64,000 nucleotides of DNA, taken from NCBI GenBank assembly GCA_038233075.1, contig JBBSMQ010000009.1, positions 62,001 to 126,000 of the forward strand, in the 5' to 3' direction. The notes below the pieces were generated by a model. That model did no database searches. It saw only the letters and a program-made list of their open reading frames with translations, and was not told where the DNA came from. Origin of the DNA: Iamia sp038233075 (GTDB lineage: Bacteria; Actinomycetota; Acidimicrobiia; Acidimicrobiales; Iamiaceae). Both the position numbers and the translations under genes were made by a program. This document shows, one piece after another, positions 58,050 to 64,000 of this stretch (its first letter is position 1; the number at the start of each line of letters is the position of its first letter).

Positions 58050-58135
58050 GCCCGGGTGGCGGAACCGGTAGACGCAGAGGGCTTAAACCCCTCGGCTCCC
58101 CAGGGAGCGTGTGGGTTCGACTCCCACCCCGGGCA
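58050..58135 (+). tRNA. tRNA-Leu (anticodon TAA)
   Basis: The acceptor GCCCGGG pairs with CCCGGGC. The anticodon stem GAGGG/CCCTC has the loop CTTAAAC with anticodon TAA. There is a long variable arm, as in type II tRNAs, and the T arm GTGGG TTCGACT CCCAC. The discriminator A is followed by CCG, so CCA is not fully encoded. Confidence 0.96.
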
Positions 58136-58152
58136 CCGTCTCACCAGGGATT

Positions 58153-58302
58153 GTGTGTCGAACCGCTGAGTCGGCTCCCGCGTCCGCGACCGTGGTGCTG
58201 GTGCTGATCCTCGTGTGGTTCCTGGCAGTGATCGCCGGCACGAGCGCGGCGGCCACTGATGTGTCGGCCCCTGGCAGCGCCACCCTCGCGATCTTCTCCT
58301 GA
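58153..58302 (+). CDS. Possible 49-residue membrane/secreted peptide
   Basis: A GTG at 58153, with AGGGA just upstream, opens a frame containing ATVVLVLILVWFLAVIAG, a clear hydrophobic segment, followed by TSAAATDVSAPGSATLAIFS. The arrangement (polar start, span, then small-residue tail) fits a small membrane protein or a signal peptide. The start would be 18 bp after tRNA-Leu. The opposite strand also has an open frame. With no family match this stays a candidate. Confidence 0.35.
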   Translation: MCRTAESAPASATVVLVLILVWFLAVIAGTSAAATDVSAPGSATLAIFS

Positions 58303-58481
58303 ACGTCGTCGCTGCCACCGGCGCCGCTCCCTTCAGCCGGTCACGGAACAGCGCCAGATGGCAGATGCGGTGAGCAATCCCCTCGCGTCGGGCTCACGGG
58401 CGCAGGGGCGACGCGAAGGGCCACGCCTGGGCCCCAACCGCGCTTGCGCCCCGTTCCCCCACGAGGCCAGGATCCCCGGTC

Positions 58482-59375
58482 ATGGACATCGCCATCTTCG
58501 GCTCGGCCCCCACCGTCGACGGACTGCGCTCCGATGTCCGCGCTGCGGCCGAGGCCGGGTTCGCCTCGTATTGGACCCCACAGATCTTCGACCTGGACGC
58601 GCTGACTGCCCTGGCGGTGATCAGCCAAGACGTGCCCGGCATCCGGCTCGGGACCGCAGTCGTGCCGACGTACCCCCGTCATCCCATGATGCTGGCCCAG
58701 CAGGCGCTCACCGTGAGCCAGGTCAGCGGGGGCCGGCTCGACCTCGGTCTGGGACTCTCCCACCAGCCGGTGGTGGAGGGGATGTGGGGCCTCTCCTTCG
58801 AGCGTCCCGTGCGGCACATGAGCGACTACCTCGAGGTGCTCGGGCCGCTCCTGCACGGTGAGGCCGTGTCCCATGAGGGGGAGCTCGTCACCGGGCGGGG
58901 CGAGCTGGGCCTGCGGGCCGACGCGCCGCCGGTGTACGTCGCCGCCCTGGGGGCACAGATGCTCAAGGTGGCCGGCCGGCTGGCCGACGGCACCGTCACC
59001 TGGATGACAGGGCCCGTCACCATCGGTGAGCTCACCGCACCCACCATCCGGGAGGCGGCCGAGACCGCCGGTCGGGCCGAGCCGGCGGTCATCAGCGCCG
59101 TGCCGATCTGTCTCACCGACGACGTGGACGCGGCCCGGGCCCGGGCTGCGAGCGAGTTCGAGGTCTACGGCCACCTGCCGTCGTACCGGGCGATGCTCGA
59201 CCGCGAGGGTCTGGACGGTCCGGAGGACCTCGCTCTCATCGGTGACCGAGCCACCATCGAGGCCGGTCTGCAGCGTTTCGTCGATGCCGGGGCCACCGCC
59301 GTGGTGGCCGCCCCGTTCGGCACGTCGGCTGAGCACTCTGCCACCCGCGATGGGCTGGCCGAGCTGCTGGGCTGA
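58482..59375 (+). CDS. LLM class (probably F420-dependent) oxidoreductase
   Basis: 297 aa. The N terminus MDIAIFGSAPTVDGLRSDVR and AEAGFASYWTPQIFDLDALT are of the MSMEG_4879-like LLM family. GTAVVPTYPRHPMMLAQQAL, SGGRLDLGLGLSHQPVVEGM and VYVAALGAQMLKVAGRLADG are the further barrel signatures. The start is ATG at 58482. The substrate is unknown. It is followed by ppk2 after 91 bp with a weak hairpin (TCTCCC/GGGAGA) between, and is probably transcribed separately. Confidence 0.9.
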   Translation: MDIAIFGSAPTVDGLRSDVRAAAEAGFASYWTPQIFDLDALTALAVISQDVPGIRLGTAVVPTYPRHPMMLAQQALTVSQVSGGRLDLGLGLSHQPVVEGMWGLSFERPVRHMSDYLEVLGPLLHGEAVSHEGELVTGRGELGLRADAPPVYVAALGAQMLKVAGRLADGTVTWMTGPVTIGELTAPTIREAAETAGRAEPAVISAVPICLTDDVDAARARAASEFEVYGHLPSYRAMLDREGLDGPEDLALIGDRATIEAGLQRFVDAGATAVVAAPFGTSAEHSATRDGLAELLG

Positions 59376-59466
59376 CCGTCTCCCTGGGCGCTCGCAGCCT
59401 GGGAGATCGGTCGTGCTCCCTGCCTACGACGCAGCGGGAGACCCCGGGCCGTAGGGTCCTCCGGCC

Positions 59467-60231
59467 ATGGGACGTCTCGACCAGCTCGACCTGTCGGCCA
59501 CGCTCGGGAAGAAGGAGTACCGGGCGCGACTGGAGAAGGCGCAGGAACGGCTGGTGTGCCTGCGCTTGCACCTCGGGGGCCAGCTGGGCGGTGAGCTCGG
59601 GCCCGGGCTGCTGCTGATCTTCGAGGGCAAGGACGCCTCGGGCAAGGGCGGTGCCATCAAGCGGGTGGTCGAGAAGCTCGATCCCCGCCACTACCGCGTC
59701 GACTCCTTCAGCGCCCCGACACCCGACGAGCAACGGCACAACTTCCTGTGGCGGTTCGCAGGGCGGGTGCCGGGCCAGGGCGGCATGGTGGCGTTCGACC
59801 GCAGCTGGTACGGCCGGGTGTTGGTCGAACGGGTCGAGGGCTTTGCCTCCGAGCGGCAGTGGCAGCGGGCCTTCGACGAGATCGTCCAGTTCGAGGAGAT
59901 GCTGGCCCGAGAGGAGCTGATCATCGTGAAGCTCTGGCTGCACATCTCCGATGATGAGCAGGCCGAGCGTTTCGTCCGCCGGGCCGACGACCCGCTCAAG
60001 CGCTGGAAGCTGACCGACGAGGACTGGCGGAACCGCGAGAGGAGCGGCCGCTACGAGGAGGCGGCCGAGGAGATGTTCTCGCGCACCGACCACGGTCTCG
60101 CCCCCTGGGTCCTCGTGGCCGCCGAGCAGAAGCGCTACGCACGCATCGCCGTCGTCGAAGAGCTGATCGCCCGCATCGAGTCGGGCATGCGGACCTGGGG
60201 CATGGACGTCCCCGAACCGATCTCGATCTGA
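59467..60231 (+). CDS. ppk2: Polyphosphate kinase 2 family protein
   Basis: 254 aa. PPK2 enzymes move phosphate between polyphosphate and nucleotides. Walker A is EGKDASGKGG (53-62), with LDPRHYRVDSFSAPTPDEQ next. Walker B/lid is FDRSWYGRVLVERVEGF (about 110-126). KLWLHISDDEQAERFVRR follows, then the KRWKLTDEDWRNRERSGRYE and APWVLVAAEQKRYARIAVV segments. The one-domain length suits class I or III, but the class cannot be decided. With ppx (45750) the window holds both synthesis-side and degradation-side polyphosphate genes. The start is ATG at 59467. Confidence 0.93.
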   Translation: MGRLDQLDLSATLGKKEYRARLEKAQERLVCLRLHLGGQLGGELGPGLLLIFEGKDASGKGGAIKRVVEKLDPRHYRVDSFSAPTPDEQRHNFLWRFAGRVPGQGGMVAFDRSWYGRVLVERVEGFASERQWQRAFDEIVQFEEMLAREELIIVKLWLHISDDEQAERFVRRADDPLKRWKLTDEDWRNRERSGRYEEAAEEMFSRTDHGLAPWVLVAAEQKRYARIAVVEELIARIESGMRTWGMDVPEPISI

Positions 60232-60240
60232 CGGGAGGGA

Positions 60241-61104
60241 TCAGGTCGCCGAGCGGCCCTTCTTCCAGTAGCCACGGACGGTGGCAGCAGAGCGGTCGAG
60301 ACCGCGCTCGCCGAAGAGGTGCTTGCGGATGCGCTGCACCGAAGCGGCCTCGCCTGCGACCCACACGCCGTCGGGCACGTCGTCAAGGTCGCGCACCGCG
60401 TCGACGAGGGGGTCGCCGGGCTCGGCATGGGCCGGTCGGTCATGCCAGGTGGTGCGGGCCGACGGGTGCTCCGGCAGATCCAGCCGGCCCAAGGGGTCCG
60501 CGACCTCCAGGTGGATGTCCACCGGCATCTGCGACGGCAGCACCTCCAGCAGCTGGCCGATGGCCGGGAGGGCCGTCTCGTCACCGACCAGGAGGTACGC
60601 CGACGCATCGACATCGATCTCGTAGCCTCGGCCCGGTCCGGAGATGGCCACCTCCGCACCGAGCTCGGCGGCCGCCGCCCACTCCGAGGCGGCCCCGCCG
60701 CCGTGGAGGACGATGTCGAGGGTCAGCTCGAGCGCCTCGGTGTCGAGGTGGCGGGGGGTGAAGGTGCGGATCGGCGCTCGGCGACCGTCGGGGAGGTCGA
60801 ACTGGTTGCCCGTCCACGTGGGCATCACCAGCGCATCCTCGCCGGCGGGAGGGAGGAGCATCCGCACGCTGGCGGCCGGCTCGTCGGTCTCCAGGCCGGC
60901 GAGCTCGGCGCCCCCGAGCACGATCCGTCGCATCCGGCGGCTCTGGTCGATGGTCCGGCGCACCGCCACGCGACGGAAGGCGGGCGGTTCGCGGCGGGTG
61001 GGGATCGGGCGGGTGGCATCATCGTCCGAGGCGGTCACGGCACCACTCTGGCATCCGGGGTGACCGGCGCCGACGGGGGTAGTGAGGGCGCGGACGCTCT
61101 CCAT
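60241..61104 (-). CDS. Siderophore-interacting protein (SIP-type FAD ferric reductase)
   Basis: 287 aa. The FAD-binding RxYTxR motif appears as RTFTPRHLDTEALELTLDIV. LHGGGAASEWAA and ISGPGRGYEIDVDASAYLL follow. The NAD(P)-type domain has the family signature GDETALPAIGQLLEVLP. The C-terminal WVAGEAASVQRIRKHLFGE and the ending GYWKKGRS are diagnostic. It reduces ferric siderophores in the cytoplasm. GAGGA precedes the ATG at 61104; a GTG at 61038 is an alternative that would remove 22 unusual N-terminal residues. It is divergent from the YeeE transporter gene. Confidence 0.9.
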   Translation of the reverse strand: MESVRALTTPVGAGHPGCQSGAVTASDDDATRPIPTRREPPAFRRVAVRRTIDQSRRMRRIVLGGAELAGLETDEPAASVRMLLPPAGEDALVMPTWTGNQFDLPDGRRAPIRTFTPRHLDTEALELTLDIVLHGGGAASEWAAAAELGAEVAISGPGRGYEIDVDASAYLLVGDETALPAIGQLLEVLPSQMPVDIHLEVADPLGRLDLPEHPSARTTWHDRPAHAEPGDPLVDAVRDLDDVPDGVWVAGEAASVQRIRKHLFGERGLDRSAATVRGYWKKGRSAT

Positions 61105-61158
61105 GGACGATCCTCGCGGTCATCCGGCGTCCCCCCCGACGACCCCGCAAGGAGCCCC

Positions 61159-62172
61159 ATGATCCGCCTCATCATCACCGGAGCCCTCTCGGGCGTGGCC
61201 CTCGGGTACGTGTTCCAGCGCGCCGACCTCTGCTTCCACTCGGCCTGGCGGGGCCTGCTCGAAGGTCGGTTCCACCTGGTGAAGATCTGGATCCTCGGGG
61301 TGGCGCTGGCCTCGGTCGGGCTCTCGGTGATCTACGCCACCGATCAGTGGCCGCAGCTCAGCGAGGGCCTGGCCTTCCGCCCCCAGGGCAACGTGCTCGG
61401 CGGCCTGACCATCGGCGTGGGCATGGTCATCGCCGCCTCGTGCACCTCGGGTCTCTTCTACAAGCTGGGTTCGGGGATGCTGGGCGCGGCGGTGGGGCTG
61501 GCCGGCTGGTTCGTCGGTGACGTGGCCGGCAGCGATCTGCTGGTGGGGCGCGACGGTGGCCTGGACGTGCGGGGCTCGGTCGCCGACGTGGGCGGGGGTC
61601 CGACCATCCCCGAGGTGATCGGCATCGACCGCGCCATCGTCTCGGTGGCGTTCCTCGTGGTGGTGGGCGTCGTGTTGGCCCGGTCGCGGCGCGACACCGC
61701 GTCCGGAGCCCAGTGGTCGTGGCTGGTCGGAGGGCTCGCCCTCGGCGCAGGGACGACGGCCGCGTGGGCGCTGGCCGGGATCGGCAAGGCACCGTTCGGG
61801 CCCAGCACCGTCGGGGCGCCGGCCAGCCTGGTCAACGGCGGTGCCGTCAACACCTGGCTGGTCGCGTTCCTCGCCGCACTGGTGGTCGGCGCGGTCGCGG
61901 CGGCAGCGGCCTCGAAGACCCTGTGGGTCCGCGGCGAGTCGGCAGCGCGCGTCGCCGGCCTGGCCGCGGGCGGACTGCTGCTGGGCCTCGGCGGTCAGGT
62001 GGGCGGCGGGTGCAACCTGGGCCACGGCCTGTCCGGTGTCGCACAGCTCAACGTCGGCTCGTGGGTGACCGTCGGCGCCATCGTCGCGGGCATTGCCGGT
62101 GCTCGGGCCGTGCAGCGCCGGCTGGTCGTCCAACCGAAGGAGGAGTGGCGCCTGCAGACCTCGCCACCATGA
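61159..62172 (+). CDS. YeeE/YedE (DUF395-type) sulfur-compound transporter
   Basis: 337 aa with about 9 membrane spans. YeeE proteins carry thiosulfate or related sulfur compounds through a channel lined by cysteines. Here the expected Cys sites are RADLCFHSAWRGL (near 27), AASCTSGLFYKLGSGM (about 94-109) and GGGCNLGHGLSGVAQLNVGS (about 282-301). AAGGAG lies 6 bases before the ATG at 61159, the best Shine-Dalgarno sequence in this part. No sulfurtransferase or TusA gene is adjacent. The neighbour on the opposite strand is a siderophore reductase, which may reflect iron-sulfur economy. Confidence 0.9.
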   Translation: MIRLIITGALSGVALGYVFQRADLCFHSAWRGLLEGRFHLVKIWILGVALASVGLSVIYATDQWPQLSEGLAFRPQGNVLGGLTIGVGMVIAASCTSGLFYKLGSGMLGAAVGLAGWFVGDVAGSDLLVGRDGGLDVRGSVADVGGGPTIPEVIGIDRAIVSVAFLVVVGVVLARSRRDTASGAQWSWLVGGLALGAGTTAAWALAGIGKAPFGPSTVGAPASLVNGGAVNTWLVAFLAALVVGAVAAAAASKTLWVRGESAARVAGLAAGGLLLGLGGQVGGGCNLGHGLSGVAQLNVGSWVTVGAIVAGIAGARAVQRRLVVQPKEEWRLQTSPP

Positions 62173-62355
62173 CACCGCGGCTCCGGTCGCCCGCGCATGG
62201 TCGATCGCCTCGCGTGGGGGTCACGGCGCCGAGCCCGGTGTGGGTGGCGACGGACTGACGGCTTCCTGACACGACGGGTGCGATGCGGCCCATGTCACCG
62301 GTGCACTGGCCACGAGCGGGGGGAGAACCGGGCCTGGGTCCCTAGCATCGGGCGG

Positions 62356-63864
62356 ATGTGTGGCATCGTCGGTCTGTGGGACATCTCCTCTGACGCGGAG
62401 GTGGACGACATGCTTGCCACCGTCGAGCATCGGGGGCCTGACGGTCGCGGCATCGCGCCTCTCGGCCGAGGGCGAGCGTTCGGGCACCAGCGCCTGAGCA
62501 TCGTCGACCTGGAGACCGGCGCCCAGCCGTTCGTGCAGCACCGCGCCGACGACCCTCTCCGCAGCCTCGTCGCCAATGGCGAGATCTACAACGCACCGGC
62601 CCTGCGGGCGGAGCTCAGCCACGCGCCCTTCGCGTCGGGCAGCGACAGTGAGGTGATCCTCCACCTGCTCGAGGGCGATGCGGGGGCCGTCGACCGGCTC
62701 CACGGCATGTTCGCCTTCGCCCTGGCCGAGGGGGACGAGCTCCTCCTGGGGCGGGACCCTCTCGGCATCAAGCCGCTCTACGTCGGTTCACTCGACGGTG
62801 GCACCGTGTTCGCCTCCGAGCTCAAGGCCCTCCCGGCCGGCACCCGCGGAGCGCGGGCCCTGCCCCCGGGCACGACACTGTCCTCGGTCACCGGCGAGCG
62901 CTGCTACGCCACCGTCCCCGACGCCCCCATCGCGCCAGAGGGTGCGATCTCCCTGCCCGACGCCGCCCGCCAGGTCCGCACCACACTGGAGACAGCCGTG
63001 GTCGATCGGCTCATGGCCGACGTTCCCGTGGGAGCCTTCCTCTCGGGCGGCCTGGACTCCAGCGCCATCTGTGCCCTGCTCCGCGCCCACGTCGACGAGC
63101 TGCACACCTTCACCGTCGGCCTCGAGGGCAGCCCCGATCTGATCGCCGCCCGGCTCGTTGCCGAGCACCTCGGCACCGTCCACCACGAGCACATCCTCAC
63201 CCCCGACGAGGTCGCCAATGCGGTTCCCGAGGTGGTCGTCGCCCTCGAGTCCTTCGATCAGGACCTGGTCCGCTCGGCTGTCCCCACCTGGTTCGTGTCG
63301 CGCCTGACGGCTCAGCACGTGAAGGTGGTGCTGACCGGGGAGGGGGCCGACGAGCTCTTCGCCGGCTACGAGTACCACAAGGACATCACGGACCCGGTGG
63401 CCCTGCAGGAGGAGGCGCGACGCTCGGTCGGCGAGCTCCACCACGTGAACCTCCAGCGCGTCGACCGCATGACGATGGCGCACTCGCTCGAGGCCCGGGT
63501 GCCGTTCCTCGACACCCGGATGATCGCCCTGGCGCTGTCCCTGCCGCCGTCGCTGCGGCTGCCGACGGTGGGCGGCATCGAGAAGACGCTGCTCCGCATG
63601 GCCGTCGACGACCTGTTGCCCGAGGAGATCGTCTGGCGCGACAAGGCCCAGTTTGATCAGGGATCCGGCACCGCCGATCTCTTGCCCACCCTCGAGCACC
63701 TCTCCGACGGGATCGACCTCGGTGCGTACCGGGCCCGACACCCCGGGACCGACCTGCGCTCGGTGGAGGAGTGCGGCTACCACCAGATGCTCCACGACGG
63801 GGTCGACCACCCCGAGGTCGTGCTGCCCACCGTGGCCCGCTGGGCCGACCGCCCCGCCGCCTGA
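62356..63864 (+). CDS. asnB: Asparagine synthase (glutamine-hydrolysing)
   Basis: 502 aa. The N-terminal glutaminase begins MCGIVGLWD, so Cys2 is the nucleophile. EHRGPDG, GHQRLSIVDLETGAQPF and NGEIYNAPALRAEL bind glutamine. The synthetase domain has the PP loop FLSGGLDSSAICALL (about 226-240), VVLTGEGADELFAGYEYHKD, and the C-terminal NLQRVDRMTMAHSLEARVPF and LDTRMIALAL. It makes asparagine from aspartate, ATP and glutamine, or possibly amidates another acid, since the family includes antibiotic-type paralogues. At 502 aa it is slightly short of the 600-aa actinobacterial forms. The ATG is at 62356. Confidence 0.92.
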   Translation: MCGIVGLWDISSDAEVDDMLATVEHRGPDGRGIAPLGRGRAFGHQRLSIVDLETGAQPFVQHRADDPLRSLVANGEIYNAPALRAELSHAPFASGSDSEVILHLLEGDAGAVDRLHGMFAFALAEGDELLLGRDPLGIKPLYVGSLDGGTVFASELKALPAGTRGARALPPGTTLSSVTGERCYATVPDAPIAPEGAISLPDAARQVRTTLETAVVDRLMADVPVGAFLSGGLDSSAICALLRAHVDELHTFTVGLEGSPDLIAARLVAEHLGTVHHEHILTPDEVANAVPEVVVALESFDQDLVRSAVPTWFVSRLTAQHVKVVLTGEGADELFAGYEYHKDITDPVALQEEARRSVGELHHVNLQRVDRMTMAHSLEARVPFLDTRMIALALSLPPSLRLPTVGGIEKTLLRMAVDDLLPEEIVWRDKAQFDQGSGTADLLPTLEHLSDGIDLGAYRARHPGTDLRSVEECGYHQMLHDGVDHPEVVLPTVARWADRPAA

Positions 63865-63900
63865 CCGCGGGCCCTGGGCGGGGCCGGCGACGGGGCCCAG

Positions 63901-64000
63901 TCAGGCCGCCTGGGGCGCCTCGGCGATGGCCGGCGCCTGGCTCACCGTGTCCTCGCCACCGGGAAGCGAGTAGCGCCAGATCTTGCGCATGGTCGTGCCC
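63901..64000 (-). CDS. C-terminal end of an unidentified gene, cut by window edge
   Basis: The minus strand is open from 64000 to a TGA at 63901-63903. The encoded tail is MRKIWRYSLPGGEDTVSQAP followed by AIAEAPQAA. It has no recognisable motif. A start at the ATG at 63990 would give only 29 residues, so the true gene probably begins beyond the window. Convergent with asnB. Confidence 0.4.
   Translation of the reverse strand, partial: GTTMRKIWRYSLPGGEDTVSQAPAIAEAPQAA

Noticed and set aside
58083..58283. Reverse-strand small frame at tRNA-Leu
   Set aside because: It runs through the tRNA and shows no protein-like pattern. The plus-strand frame with a hydrophobic span is the better candidate.
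1..64000. CRISPR arrays, prophage or integrase genes, rRNA operon, replication origin
   Set aside because: No regularly spaced repeat with unique spacers, no phage structural genes, no integrase and no DnaA-box cluster were seen. The palindromic repeats are pairs, not arrays.

Overview
The window is a very GC-rich stretch (roughly 72-75 percent by eye, with almost every third codon position G or C) from an actinobacterium. Three things point there: a 33-residue bS22-type ribosomal protein; four luciferase-like (F420-type) oxidoreductases plus a broken pyridoxamine-oxidase-like gene; and gene orders shared with Mycobacterium (recG, rsmD-coaD-coiled-coil-yceD, rnc-fpg-smc; glmU-prs-rplY-pth; mfd-mazG-eno-divIC-DUF501-ppx; epimerase-acyltransferase). 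The overall look suggests the class Acidimicrobiia, but that is an inference.

Layout. 1-5.4 kb: a truncated DUF559 protein, recG, a frameshifted patatin, and a zinc-ribbon/crotonase pair. 5.7-15 kb: a compact forward housekeeping block (rsmD, coaD, coiled coil, yceD, rpmF, plsX, acpP, rnc, an Fpg/Nei-like gene, smc). 15-21.4 kb: a reverse-strand block with a cation/proton antiporter, a methyltransferase fused to a Mug-type DNA glycosylase, an SDR, an F420-type oxidoreductase, a flavodoxin and two tiny genes (a 25-residue membrane peptide and bS22). 21.5-26.6 kb: a decayed LytR-CpsA-Psr gene, tRNA-Gln, glmU (lacking its acetyltransferase part), prs, rplY and pth. 26.6-30.3 kb: accessory oxidoreductases and broken genes. 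30.8-46.7 kb: mfd, two decayed lipoprotein-like paralogues, a SurA-like lipoprotein, a YabN/MazG fusion, eno and divIC, then a reverse-strand two-gene surface-polysaccharide-like module, then DUF501 and ppx. 46.8-55.3 kb: an acetyltransferase, an acyltransferase/epimerase/crotonase operon, a Cas4/RecB-like nuclease, an rRNA methyltransferase and an amidohydrolase. 55.4-64 kb: two more F420-type enzymes, a broken extradiol dioxygenase, tRNA-Leu, a PPK2 kinase, a siderophore-interacting protein, a YeeE sulfur transporter and asnB.

The most unusual content lies between genes. There are three families of short palindromic elements. One is a 99-bp MITE-like element in two inverted copies. Another is a 47-bp element in seven copies. 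The third is a 46-bp hairpin in four copies. The 46- and 47-bp families come mostly as pairs whose units start 60-61 or 71 bp apart, that is, about one helical turn different, and several abut or supply the stop codons of neighbouring genes. A second theme is many single-base frameshifts: they cluster in accessory genes while long housekeeping genes (smc, mfd, recG) stay open, which favours genuine decay for at least some of them. Other points of interest are the methyltransferase-Mug fusion, the GT2/pyruvyl-transferase fusion paired with a PP-loop-like protein that splits a conserved gene block, the truncated GlmU, and the Fpg/Nei homologue lacking its usual lysine.
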